In this document: positions 23,985 to 32,607 of the stretch, in pieces | How the letters are laid out: every line of letters begins with the position of its first letter | How positions within the stretch are numbered: position 1 is the stretch's first letter | DNA from: Chloroflexota bacterium | GTDB taxonomy: Bacteria > Chloroflexota > Anaerolineae > Anaerolineales > Villigracilaceae | Assembly (NCBI GenBank): GCA_021795965.1 | Contig: JAJYOU010000008.1 | Location: 21,257 to 85,256, forward strand | Direction of reading: 5' to 3' | DNA length: 64,000 nucleotides | The notes under the pieces: model-generated | What the model saw: only the letters and a program-made list of their open reading frames with translations | The model's database searches: none | What the model was told of the DNA's origin: nothing | Position numbers and translations under genes: made by a program

Positions 23985-25454
23985 ATGATCATGGATATTT
24001 CAACCCTTTCGCTCACCCAAGTCAGCGCCCTGCTTCAGCAAGGTGAAATTTCAAGTCTTGATCTGACTCGTGCGGTCCTTGACCGGATTGCCCTGATAGA
24101 TGATCAGCTGCACGCTTTTCTTTATTTAGACACGGATCGGGCTCTCGAACAGGCAGAAAAAATCGATCGTGAACGAAAAAAGGGGTCAAAGATCGCAAAA
24201 CCGCTGCTCGGGATTCCGCTGGCAGTGAAGGATGTTCTTGCTGTTAAAGGCATGCCCTGTACCTGTGGATCAAAAATCCTTGAAAACTACCACCCTCCTT
24301 ATACCGCAACCGCAGTCAGGCGTCTGCAGGATGCAGGAATGATCATCATTGGGAAAACCAATACAGATGAATTTGCCATGGGATCTTCCACTGAAAATTC
24401 AGCCTATGGGATAACCCGTAATCCCTGGGATGCGACGCGTGTTCCGGGAGGTTCTTCGGGCGGCAGTGCCGCCGCTGTTGCCGCCCGGATGGTTTCAGCC
24501 GCGCTAGGCACAGACACCGGTGGGAGTGTGCGGCAACCCGCATCCTTCTGTGGAGTCACCGGTCTAAAACCGACTTATGGACGCGTTTCCCGTTATGGAC
24601 TGGTTGCCTATGGGTCCTCCCTGGATTCCTGTGGAGCCTTCGGGCATTCTGCCCGAGATGTGCAAATGTTATTTTCAGCCATGGCAGGTCATGATCCACT
24701 GGATGCCACTTCGCAAAACGTCGCAATCCATTCAATGGATTTCACAAAAAATCCTGATCTGCGCGGGGTCCGGATTGGCGTTCCAAGGGAATATTTCCTG
24801 CCAGGCATGCAAAAAGATGTTGAATCAAAGGTGCGCGCGGCGATTGAGATTTTTTCAGAATTAGGCGCACAAGTAAAAGAAGTCAGTCTTCCACATACCG
24901 AATTTGCGGTCCCCGTTTATTATTTGGTGGCACCGGCAGAAGCATCTGCAAATCTTGCCAGGTATGATGGGATTCGTTTCGGTCCACGCCTCGATGGAGA
25001 AAATCTCTGGGATGTTTTTACCCGCACACGCGGAGAAAAATTTGGAGATGAGGTCACCCGCCGGATCATGCTGGGAACGTATGCATTATCGGCTGGTTAT
25101 TATGATGCTTATTATGGTCAGGCTCAGAAGGTTCGCGCGCTCATTAAACGCGATTTTGAAGAAGTGTTCAAGGAAGTGGATACAATCGCCTGCCCGGTAG
25201 CTCCAACGACAGCCTTCAAGATCGGGGTGCACGGAGATGATCCACTCGCCATGTACCTGGAAGATATTTTTACACTACCCGCCAACCTGGCAGGAATACC
25301 CGGGCTGGCTTTTCCGGTTGGCTTCGACCAGGAAGGTCTGCCAGTGGGAATGCAGCTGATGGGGAAACATTTTGACGAATCGAATTTATTCAAACTGGCA
25401 GATGCCTACCAACAGGTGACTGATTGGCACAAACGCTCTCCTGAGCTTAAATAA
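23985..25454 (+). CDS. gatA: Asp-tRNA(Asn)/Glu-tRNA(Gln) amidotransferase subunit A
   Basis: 489 aa, usual length. Amidase-signature enzyme that releases ammonia from glutamine for the GatCAB complex. The Ser-cisSer-Lys triad is visible: Lys in LLGIPLAVKDVL, the Gly/Ser-rich VPGGSSGGSAAAVAARM, and the nucleophile Ser in GTDTGGSVRQPASFCG. Further hallmarks are GLKPTYGRVSRYGLVAYGSSL and the C-terminal GLPVGMQLMGKHFDE. Start: either ATG 23985 or 23991; no good Shine-Dalgarno separates them. It is probably translated together with gatC. Confidence 0.97.
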   Translation: MIMDISTLSLTQVSALLQQGEISSLDLTRAVLDRIALIDDQLHAFLYLDTDRALEQAEKIDRERKKGSKIAKPLLGIPLAVKDVLAVKGMPCTCGSKILENYHPPYTATAVRRLQDAGMIIIGKTNTDEFAMGSSTENSAYGITRNPWDATRVPGGSSGGSAAAVAARMVSAALGTDTGGSVRQPASFCGVTGLKPTYGRVSRYGLVAYGSSLDSCGAFGHSARDVQMLFSAMAGHDPLDATSQNVAIHSMDFTKNPDLRGVRIGVPREYFLPGMQKDVESKVRAAIEIFSELGAQVKEVSLPHTEFAVPVYYLVAPAEASANLARYDGIRFGPRLDGENLWDVFTRTRGEKFGDEVTRRIMLGTYALSAGYYDAYYGQAQKVRALIKRDFEEVFKEVDTIACPVAPTTAFKIGVHGDDPLAMYLEDIFTLPANLAGIPGLAFPVGFDQEGLPVGMQLMGKHFDESNLFKLADAYQQVTDWHKRSPELK

Positions 25455-25544
25455 ATTCATATTTCCTGTCCTCCATATTCCGGGTTAATGGTCAGGCCGG
25501 GAAATATTGAACAAAAACGTTGCAGGCAGAAAGGATGGGATTTC

Positions 25545-26531
25545 ATGAATATTTTTGTCACGGGTGGAGCCGGTTATATCGGGTCGGCTGCCGCGGAGGC
25601 TCTTTTAAAAACCGGCCATCAGGTTACGGTTTATGATTCCCTGGTGACTGGTCATATTAATGCGGTCCCAACTGGAGCAGAGTTTATCCAGGCTGATTTA
25701 TCCGACAGTGTTAAACTGGCAAAAGCCTTAAGCTGCCGGGAATATGATGCGGTCATGCATTTCGCTGCTTTCATCGAAGCCGGAGAAAGCATGAAGAATC
25801 CGGGAAAGTTCCTGCGGAATAATCTTGTAAATTCAATTTCCCTGATTGAAAGTGCAGTAAAAGCAAATATTAAACGATTTGTTCTTTCCTCCACCGCCGC
25901 GATATTTCAATCCAGCGAAAAACCGCTCAATGAAGACTCACCTTTGGGTCCCACAAATACGTATGGATTCACAAAACTTGCGGTGGAAGAAACCCTGGAT
26001 TGGTATAACAAAATTTATGGTTTGCATTATGCAGCCCTGCGTTATTTCAATGCAAGCGGCGCCCTGCCAGGGCGAGGTGAAGCTCATCAGCCCGAATCGC
26101 ATCTCATACCGCGGGTTTTAGCGGTGGCACTGGGAAAATCTGAGGCTGCCTATATTTACGGCACCGATTACCCCACACCGGATGGCACCTGTATTCGCGA
26201 TTACATTCATATCGGCGACCTGGTTTCGGCGCACATTCTAGCCCTGGAAGAATTATCAACACGCGAAAAATTGGTCTATAATCTTGGTTCTGGCACAGGC
26301 TATTCTGTGCGTGATGTCATCGATACTGCAAGGGAGGTTTCCGGCAAGAGTATACCCATTAAAGAAATGGAACGCCGGCCGGGAGATCCGGCCAGGCTGG
26401 TAGCTTCATCTGAAAAAATTAAAAAGGAATTAGGCTGGAAACCAGAGCATGATTCCATCAAGGATATTATTTCCTCTGCCTGGGAATGGCATTCAAGTCA
26501 TCCATTTGGTTACAATGAAAATCATCAGTGA
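25545..26531 (+). CDS. galE: UDP-glucose 4-epimerase
   Basis: 328 aa from ATG 25545 (MNIFVTGGAGYIGS) with AAAGGA upstream; the upstream extension has no coding character. Extended SDR: NAD-binding GGAGYIGS, AAFIEAGES, catalytic SSTAAIF and YGFTKLAVEE (YxxxK), then RYFNASGA and C-terminal LVASSEKIKKELGW. It interconverts UDP-glucose and UDP-galactose for envelope sugars or galactose use. It ends 7 nt before the FAH-family gene, in one operon. Confidence 0.94.
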   Translation: MNIFVTGGAGYIGSAAAEALLKTGHQVTVYDSLVTGHINAVPTGAEFIQADLSDSVKLAKALSCREYDAVMHFAAFIEAGESMKNPGKFLRNNLVNSISLIESAVKANIKRFVLSSTAAIFQSSEKPLNEDSPLGPTNTYGFTKLAVEETLDWYNKIYGLHYAALRYFNASGALPGRGEAHQPESHLIPRVLAVALGKSEAAYIYGTDYPTPDGTCIRDYIHIGDLVSAHILALEELSTREKLVYNLGSGTGYSVRDVIDTAREVSGKSIPIKEMERRPGDPARLVASSEKIKKELGWKPEHDSIKDIISSAWEWHSSHPFGYNENHQ

Positions 26532-26538
26532 GGAATAA

Positions 26539-27303
26539 ATGAAATTAGTCCGATTTCAATATAAGAACATGCCCGTAAAGTATGGTTGGATGTTCGAAGA
26601 AAAAGTTGGCGAAATTGAAGGGAATATTTTTGGTGAATATCGCCGGCAGGAAGCGAACATTCCCATTCAGGATGTTAAATTAATGGCTCCCAGCCAACCC
26701 AGTAAAATTGTTTGCGTTGGCAGAAACTATGCAGACCATGCAAAAGAGCTTGGCAACGACGTCCCCAAAATTCCATTGATTTTTCTCAAACCCCCGTCAT
26801 CGATCATCAATCCGGGTGACGCCATTCTTCTGCCGCCACAGTCAAATCAGGTGGAACACGAAGCCGAGCTGGTGGTTGTGATTGGCAAACAATGCCGGAA
26901 TGTCCCTGCAGAAAATACGCGGGATTACATCCTGGGTTACACCATCGGAAACGATGTGACTGCCCGGGATCTGCAAAAAACTGATGAACAATGGACCCGT
27001 GCCAAAGGGTTTGATACCTTCTGTTCGTTCGGTCCATGGATAGAAACTGACCTGGATATTTCAGACGCGTTGATTACCTGCAAAGTATCAGGTCAACCTC
27101 GACAGATGGCTTCCACTCGCGACATGATGTTTAATGTTCCGATCCTGGTTGCTTTTGTTTCTTCGATCATGACCCTCGAACCGGGAGATATCCTCTTCAC
27201 GGGGACCCCGGCGGGAGTTGGTCCATTAAAAGCTGGTGACGAAGTGATGATCGAAATTGAAGGCTTGGGAACTTTGTCCAACCCGGTCAAAACCAGAGAT
27301 TGA
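26539..27303 (+). CDS. Fumarylacetoacetate hydrolase (FAH) family protein
   Basis: 254 aa. The N-terminal domain MKLVRFQYKNMPVKYGW precedes the catalytic FAH domain: KIVCVGRNYADHAKELGND, IFLKPPSSI, the metal-binding EHEAELVVVIGK with E-x-E, GYTIGNDVTARDLQ, and FTGTPAGVGPLKAGDEV. Members hydrolyse C-C bonds of acylpyruvates or decarboxylate oxaloacetate; the length and motif set resemble acylpyruvase/oxaloacetate decarboxylase-type proteins. The exact substrate is not decided. GAGG lies 7 nt before the ATG. Confidence 0.9.
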   Translation: MKLVRFQYKNMPVKYGWMFEEKVGEIEGNIFGEYRRQEANIPIQDVKLMAPSQPSKIVCVGRNYADHAKELGNDVPKIPLIFLKPPSSIINPGDAILLPPQSNQVEHEAELVVVIGKQCRNVPAENTRDYILGYTIGNDVTARDLQKTDEQWTRAKGFDTFCSFGPWIETDLDISDALITCKVSGQPRQMASTRDMMFNVPILVAFVSSIMTLEPGDILFTGTPAGVGPLKAGDEVMIEIEGLGTLSNPVKTRD

Positions 27304-27323
27304 TTCAACTGTTGGATTAAAAG

Positions 27324-27366
27324 AAAAAACCCACCGATTGACAAATCTCAACGATGGGTTTTTTCA
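27324..27366. terminator. Bidirectional terminator
   Basis: AAAAAACCCA..CG/CGATGGGTTTTTT stem between the convergent FAH-family and membrane-protein genes, with T-runs on both strands. Confidence 0.8.
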
Positions 27367-27376
27367 TTTTAAAATA

Positions 27377-28147
27377 TCAAAGACGAAGTTTTCGAATCAA
27401 CAGGAAAGAAAAACCCTGAATAAAGATGGCGGCCAGGGTTGCAGAAATAAATGAAAAACCCAAACCGAGCGGCTCCAAGGATAATGCCAGGACCAGGTAG
27501 AATCCTGCAAAGCCAAAAAGACCGTACAAAAGTCCTTTCAGAACACTGGTGGCGCCGGAAGGTCCCTGGAGTCTGTGGGCAAAAATTGTCAGAATGGCTG
27601 TAAAAAGTGGAATCGTCGAGAGCAAACCTGTCAACCTCGCTCCGATATAGGGGGCGATGCCGGTGATAATCAGGATGAAACAGGTTCCAAGGATTATTCG
27701 CGCAGGCAAGTCCCATTTTCCCGGGGGAGTGTGATTGATTTCGGCCTGGTCAATGGCAGGCATCAGCCGCAGACCCAGCAGAATCGCCAGGAGAACCAGT
27801 AAAAAAATCAAAAATAACGGCAAAACAATAAATTGCATTACCAAAGTTGCCAAAATAAAAGAAAATATACTGACCGCAAGCGCGGCTTGCCAGCGAAAAC
27901 GCACCGCCATCCAGGCATAGGACAAAATAAAAATGACCAGCGGCAACCCGCCGCTCAGAGTGCCCAGGATGGTCGATTTTAGAAAAGCGCTGTCGTGGCT
28001 GAAGGCGACGAAAAAAGCCACCGGACCTGAAGTAAGCGGCAAGCCAATTAACCAGCCGCTGATCATGGGTCCCCAGCGCCGACCTGCCAGGCTGGCACCT
28101 CCCAGGATAATTGGAACCATGATTAATTTCAAAGCCAGGATATTCAT
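27377..28147 (-). CDS. Polytopic membrane protein co-translated with mevalonate kinase
   Basis: 256 aa with about eight hydrophobic segments. Conserved-looking N-terminus: LGGASLAGRRWGPMISGWLI and GLPLTSGPVAFFVAF; the C-terminal half repeats a related pattern (APYIGARLTGLLSTIPLFTA), suggesting an internal duplication. No enzyme motif was recognised. Its ATG overlaps the stop of the mevalonate kinase gene by 4 nt, and that gene in turn overlaps the UbiA-type gene by 4 nt, so all three are translationally coupled. A role in transport or in polyprenyl-lipid metabolism is a guess from context only. Confidence 0.75.
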   Translation of the reverse strand: MNILALKLIMVPIILGGASLAGRRWGPMISGWLIGLPLTSGPVAFFVAFSHDSAFLKSTILGTLSGGLPLVIFILSYAWMAVRFRWQAALAVSIFSFILATLVMQFIVLPLFLIFLLVLLAILLGLRLMPAIDQAEINHTPPGKWDLPARIILGTCFILIITGIAPYIGARLTGLLSTIPLFTAILTIFAHRLQGPSGATSVLKGLLYGLFGFAGFYLVLALSLEPLGLGFSFISATLAAIFIQGFSFLLIRKLRL

Positions 28148-29070
28148 TGGATCGTGGTGATAATCGTTTGCCTGGCGCCAGCAGCCAGAAGAGCTGAAGA
28201 AACCTGGTTGGCTTGGGCGGGTGAAGTCAGGGCAATCATGTTCCCGCCCCGTCCGCCGCCTGATAATTTTGCCCCGAGCGCACCCGCATTTTTTGCGGCG
28301 GCAATGAGGTTTTCAAGTTCATTTGATGAAACGGTCATTTGTTTTAGGAGAGCCTGGTTTAAATCCATCAGGGGACCCAAATCACGCCATTGACCATTTT
28401 CGATTGCAACGCGTGCTTTTCTCACAAGATTTCCAACCTGGTTAAAAATTTTATTCCAACGATCCGGATCCGCCTCCCACAGTTTTTTCAAATCCCCAAC
28501 TGATTCTTTCGTTGGAGCGGGTAGCCCTGTATCAGCAATCACGATCGTAAAGGACTCCTTCACCTGAAAAGTTTCAATGGGTTGATTTTTAATAAAATAA
28601 ACTGGTTTTGCAAAGGTGATGACCGTATTATCAATGCCTGAAGGCGAGCCATGATGAAGTTTTTCGATTTCGAAACAGAGATCGTTAACCATCACATCAC
28701 TGAATGGATGACCCAAGTGAGCAGATAATGCCCGGATAAGCGCAATCGAAACTGCGGCTCCTGACCCGAGACCGGCGGCAACTGGGATGGTGGATGTAAT
28801 CTTGATTTTGAGATCAGGCAAAGTGGCAAGAGAGAGGATTTCAAACACCCTTGTAATCGCTTTTCGCAGGGCATTTTCAGCTGCCAGAGAAGCAAGCTCA
28901 GAGTTCAGGTCAATGCTGGAAGCGACAATCCATATTCCTGGACGTGCTGAATTCTGTACCTCGACCTTGACCTGAACCTGCATCACAGGAACCGCAATTG
29001 CCGGCTGATTGTAAACAACAGCATGTTCACCAAACAGAATTATTTTCCCCGAAGCCGTTGCAAAGGTCAT
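28144..29070 (-). CDS. mvk: Mevalonate kinase
   Basis: 308 aa GHMP kinase. Phosphorylates mevalonate to 5-phosphomevalonate after HMG-CoA reductase. Motifs: SGKIILFGEHAVVYNQPAIA at the N-terminus, the ATP-binding PVAAGLGSGAAVSIALIRAL, and the C-terminal AKLSGGGRGGNMIAL. The substrate-contact region HHGSPSGIDNTVI is typical of MVK rather than phosphomevalonate kinase. It is set apart from the other mevalonate genes by 17 kb and coupled instead to a UbiA-family gene. The later steps (phosphomevalonate decarboxylase plus isopentenyl phosphate kinase, or the classical route) are not in the window. Confidence 0.93.
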   Translation of the reverse strand: MTFATASGKIILFGEHAVVYNQPAIAVPVMQVQVKVEVQNSARPGIWIVASSIDLNSELASLAAENALRKAITRVFEILSLATLPDLKIKITSTIPVAAGLGSGAAVSIALIRALSAHLGHPFSDVMVNDLCFEIEKLHHGSPSGIDNTVITFAKPVYFIKNQPIETFQVKESFTIVIADTGLPAPTKESVGDLKKLWEADPDRWNKIFNQVGNLVRKARVAIENGQWRDLGPLMDLNQALLKQMTVSSNELENLIAAAKNAGALGAKLSGGGRGGNMIALTSPAQANQVSSALLAAGARQTIITTIQ

Positions 29071-29936
29071 TGGAGGTAAAAGACCGCCAGAACAACCAAC
29101 CCGGCTAATAAAATACTGAGCTGGATGGGTCGGTCAGATAATAAAACTTCTTCAGGCGACCCGGTATTTTGAGACATATGAATTAAATATAAATACCGGA
29201 AAATAATATAGGTTACAAAGGGGATGGTCAGCATCATGCTATGATTGGCTGGCAAATTGGTTGCTGAAAATGTGTAAAGCGAATATGAAAGAATGGTCGC
29301 AGCCGAAACAATGGTGATGTATTGATCGAGTAAAGGAATGCTGTACCCCTCGAGAACTTTTCGGTATGAGCCTGCACCATTTGAATTTAGAGTCAATTCG
29401 GCTCGGCGTTTGCCAAATCCCAGGTAAAGCGCGCCCAGGGTTGTAACGATGTACAACCAAGGTGAAAATCGTTCAACAACGATCAGTGTTACGCCAGCTT
29501 CCACACGTAAAACAAATCCCGCAGCAATGATAAATACATCCAGGATGGGTATGTGTTTCAACCACTTGGAATATGCCAAATTAATAACCAGGTAGGCAAC
29601 CAGAACTGCAAAAAAAGCCGGGGAAAGCCAGTAAGCCAGTGGAATAATAATCAGAACCAGCACCGCTGCAGCGATCCAGGCAGCTTTTACCGATAATTTT
29701 CCAGATGGAAGGGGGCGAAGTTTTTTTACTGGATGATTTCGATCAGCTTCAATATCTGCAATATCATTGATAATGTAGACAACGCTGGAAACCAGGCAAA
29801 AAAGGACAAATCCCGCTAAAGTGCGAATAAATGCAGGCAGATGAAAAAGCTGTTTATCAAAAACAATGGCAAAAAAGATGAAGACGTTTTTTGTCCATTG
29901 CTTTGGACGCATGGTTTTGATCAAACCTTTTAACAT
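29067..29936 (-). CDS. UbiA-family prenyltransferase, decaprenyl-phosphate phosphoribosyltransferase-like
   Basis: 289 aa with about nine membrane segments. Early residues MRPKQWTKNVFIFFAIVFDK are typical of the decaprenyl-phosphate phosphoribosyltransferase branch; the first Asp-rich motif NDIADIEADRNHPVKKLRPL fits NDxxDxxxDxxHP, and LGFGKRRAEL with a Gly-Tyr-rich loop follows. Such enzymes place phosphoribose on polyprenyl phosphate as a precursor of arabinose donors. The partner epimerase genes are not in the window, so the exact prenyl product is uncertain. First gene of a coupled operon that makes its own isoprenoid precursor enzyme. Confidence 0.88.
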   Translation of the reverse strand: MLKGLIKTMRPKQWTKNVFIFFAIVFDKQLFHLPAFIRTLAGFVLFCLVSSVVYIINDIADIEADRNHPVKKLRPLPSGKLSVKAAWIAAAVLVLIIIPLAYWLSPAFFAVLVAYLVINLAYSKWLKHIPILDVFIIAAGFVLRVEAGVTLIVVERFSPWLYIVTTLGALYLGFGKRRAELTLNSNGAGSYRKVLEGYSIPLLDQYITIVSAATILSYSLYTFSATNLPANHSMMLTIPFVTYIIFRYLYLIHMSQNTGSPEEVLLSDRPIQLSILLAGLVVLAVFYLQ

Positions 29937-30064
29937 GAGATTATTTTACCTTACCTGGGGTGTGGTTTGGGTTGTGAGTTGGGTTTGAAGGTAGAATAAT
30001 AAAATATCTTTTCGGAAATATATAATCATTATTCAGGCTGGAAAAGTTAGCGGAAATCAAAGGC

Positions 30065-30841
30065 ATGCCAAAAATTCGACTGGATGTTTTGCTCGTTGAA
30101 AGAGGTCTGGCTGAAACCCGCTCCAAAGCCCAGGCAATCATTATGGCTGGTCAGGCGCGGGTAAATGGAGAAATGGTGGACCGGGCTGGCGCAGCCTTTT
30201 CTTCTGAAGTTCAAGTGAGCATTGATTCTGGACCACGGTTTGTTTCTCGCGGTGGAGACAAACTCCTGGCTGCCTTGAATGCTTTCCAGGTTTCTCCCGC
30301 CGGATTGATCTGCGCTGATGTCGGTGCTTCCACAGGCGGATTCAGCGATTGTTTATTGCAGCACGGCGCATCCAGGATTTATGCAATTGACGTTGGGAAA
30401 GGAATCTTGCACTGGAAACTGCGTTCGGACCCGCGCATCATTGTCATGGAAGAAACGAATGCGCGCTACATCGAATCTCTGGCTGAACCGGTGCAGCTGC
30501 TGGTTTGTGACGCCTCCTTCATCTCGCTGAAGACTCTTCTTCCTGTTTTTATCCACTGGCTTGACGGAGATGCAAACGTCATCACCCTGATCAAACCTCA
30601 ATTCGAAGCCGGGAGGGTGGAAGTGGCGCGGGGAGATGGGGTCATTCGCGATCCACTTGTTCATCGCCGGGTGCTGGAAGATGTGCTGACATTTATTCAA
30701 AATCAGGGGCTGAGTGTAAAAGGGCTCATCCGCTCCCCACTTTTGGGTCCGAAGGGAAACACCGAATTTCTAGCCTGGCTGGACAAAACTAAAACTCCGG
30801 CTGATATTCCTTCTTTGGTTGAGAAGGCAATCGGAATCTGA
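30065..30841 (+). CDS. tlyA: TlyA-family rRNA (cytidine-2'-O)-methyltransferase
   Basis: 258 aa. N-terminal S4 RNA-binding domain (RLDVLLVERGLAETRSKAQAI...GQARVNGEMV), then an FtsJ-type SAM domain: CADVGASTGGFSDCLLQHGA, AIDVGKGILHWKLRSDPRI, and the catalytic-region Lys in VITLIKPQFEAGR. TlyA methylates ribose in 16S and/or 23S rRNA; it is also annotated as hemolysin A by old homology. Complete and typical in length. It converges on the CDF transporter gene. Confidence 0.95.
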   Translation: MPKIRLDVLLVERGLAETRSKAQAIIMAGQARVNGEMVDRAGAAFSSEVQVSIDSGPRFVSRGGDKLLAALNAFQVSPAGLICADVGASTGGFSDCLLQHGASRIYAIDVGKGILHWKLRSDPRIIVMEETNARYIESLAEPVQLLVCDASFISLKTLLPVFIHWLDGDANVITLIKPQFEAGRVEVARGDGVIRDPLVHRRVLEDVLTFIQNQGLSVKGLIRSPLLGPKGNTEFLAWLDKTKTPADIPSLVEKAIGI

Positions 30842-30873
30842 TCGTTTCCTTCATAAATCGAGTGTAAATAAAT

Positions 30874-31839
30874 TTATTTGAAAATTTTTGAACCAGCATC
30901 GACAGAATTTTTTCGTCCTTCGGCGAGGATCTGTTCGATACTCATATTCACGTAGCGGGCGTCGCTGGGATGGTAATGAACATGGACCCTTCTCAAGTTG
31001 GGTATTTTATCAAGGAGCAGGTTCTCAACCCGGCTGGCAATTTCATCCCCTGCCTGCACTGAGAGGTTTTCGTCGACACCGATGGTGACGTTCACCACGA
31101 TGTGAGGACCGAATCGATGCGCCTGGACTTCATGCAGTTGTTCAACCCCGGCTACATTTCGCAAAATATCTGAGATTTGATCTGCCAGTTCCTTGCTTGG
31201 GACCGCGTCCATCAACTCGACTGAAGATTCACGCAGAATGTAAATGCCGGTCCGCAAAATCAGCAGGGCTACAATGGCGCCAGCCAGCGGGTCCACCCAT
31301 GGCAAACCTCGCTGCCCAAGAAATATCCCGATGGATGCCGCGATTGCAGACATCAGATCATTGCGGTGATCATAAGCCATGGCTTCCACCACCGGATTAT
31401 TCGTTTCCTTCCCCAATTTTCGAACATAAAAAGTCAGAAATAATTTAATTCCCACGGTTATCAAAGCAACCCAGAGGGCAATATCCAGAGCTCCGCTTGA
31501 AACAGTTTTTCCCGAGAGTAAATCCCAAATCTTATCGACAGCATCCCAGAAAACTGCCACCGCGGTGGTAACGATGAAAGATCCCACCACCACCGCTGCA
31601 ATACTTTCCAACTGCTGATGACCATACGGATGTTCTTCATCTGCCGGTTTATTTGCCATTCGCACAAAAATGCTGGCAACGACATAATAAGCAACATCGG
31701 ATGTGGAATTGATGCCTTCAGCAAGTAGCGCCGGGCTATGCCCAATAATGCCAATAAAGGTTTTTAACGCGGCAAGGACAATATTTATTCCCAACCCAAG
31801 GTTTACTGCAAGAATACTTTTTTGATTTCGATCTTTCAT
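30874..31839 (-). CDS. Cation diffusion facilitator transporter, Mn-type metal site
   Basis: 321 aa with six membrane segments in the first ~210 residues and a C-terminal cytosolic metallochaperone-like domain (residues ~215-300, ...HEVQAHRFGPHIVVNVTIGV...). The transport site can be read: TM2 has EGINSTSDV (N-x3-D) and TM5 has YDHRNDLMS (D-x3-D). The N-D-D-D set is the pattern reported for Mn-exporting MntE-type CDF proteins, whereas Zn transporters have H-x3-D. The loop EEHPYGHQQLESIAA is typical. I infer Mn(II) export. No metal regulator gene is adjacent. Confidence 0.88.
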   Translation of the reverse strand: MKDRNQKSILAVNLGLGINIVLAALKTFIGIIGHSPALLAEGINSTSDVAYYVVASIFVRMANKPADEEHPYGHQQLESIAAVVVGSFIVTTAVAVFWDAVDKIWDLLSGKTVSSGALDIALWVALITVGIKLFLTFYVRKLGKETNNPVVEAMAYDHRNDLMSAIAASIGIFLGQRGLPWVDPLAGAIVALLILRTGIYILRESSVELMDAVPSKELADQISDILRNVAGVEQLHEVQAHRFGPHIVVNVTIGVDENLSVQAGDEIASRVENLLLDKIPNLRRVHVHYHPSDARYVNMSIEQILAEGRKNSVDAGSKIFK

Positions 31840-32306
31840 CTTTTTTATCTCGAAACGGTATCTGGATTGATTGGATAAGTTATCTGTGATCGATCAAATG
31901 AAGTTAAGAATTTTATGATCAATGATCCGAGAAATCAATCTACTTTTTCAACGTGAATGCTAAAGCCAACAGGCTTTGATCTAGCTCTTGGGGAGCTCAT
32001 TTTTGAGTTCCCTCTCGAGACTTTTTTACCTTTTTTTTGCAACCGTTCGCCGATTTCTGAGAGTATAACTCAATTTGACACTTCGCTTACGACAATATTT
32101 TTTGGTCAGAATCCCGCTTTCCGTAATAATTTTTGGATGGGTACGATTTGATTCCCCGGGTGGAGAAACTTCTTGGATGGAAAAAATATGGTTATCCATC
32201 AGAGGCTAAGTTCCTGTAACAAAACCTTCCCTTTTGGACCTTGCTGGGCAGAGAATTCTGAACGGATCCAACTTCACGCCTATCGAATAAGGTGGACGCA
32301 TTCAAT
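31840..32306. other. Gene-free leader side of metK
   Basis: About 470 bases with no supported gene on either strand. It contains the upstream region of the divergent CDF gene. I see no repeat or additional RNA element before the metK promoter. Confidence 0.4.
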
Positions 32307-32335
32307 TTGACTTGACAGTTGACCTGTGGTAACAT
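32307..32335 (+). promoter_or_regulatory. Sigma-70-like promoter of the metK leader
   Basis: TTGACT (32307-32312), 17-nt spacer, TAACAT (32330-32335), ending about 30 nt before the SAM-I aptamer. Confidence 0.6.
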
Positions 32336-32366
32336 CGGATTACATTTAAATAGCCCCAACACGGCA

Positions 32367-32534
32367 CTCTTATCCAGAGAGGCGGAGGGAACGGCCCTAT
32401 GATGCCTCGACAACCGGTCGATTTTTCGGTTCACTGCTCGTTTTATTAATCAAAGAGCAATCCTTTTTTCAGGAAAAACTGAAATTTCAACGCGGTGCCA
32501 ATTCCGACAGAGAATCAAATCTGGGAGATGAGAG
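32367..32534 (+). ncRNA. SAM-I (S-box) riboswitch
   Basis: Contains the S-box core in order: CTTATCCAGAGAGGCGGAGG, GGAACGGCCCTATGATGCC, CGACAACC, then GGTGCCAATTCC and the closing GGGAGATGAGAG. The core 5' and 3' strands can form the P1 helix. With SAM bound, the downstream terminator (32571-32589) should form and lower metK expression, giving product feedback. The P3/P4 region is of normal size. Confidence 0.95.
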
Positions 32535-32567
32535 GGCAACCAAGTATATTCGAAATGCCCTTTCAGC

Positions 32568-32592
32568 TTAACCCGAACGGGTATTTTTTATT
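32568..32592 (+). terminator. Expression-platform terminator of the SAM-I riboswitch
   Basis: ACCCG AA CGGGT followed by ATTTTTTATTT, just before the metK ribosome site. Confidence 0.65.
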
Positions 32593-32607
32593 TCAGGAGA
32601 AAAAGAT

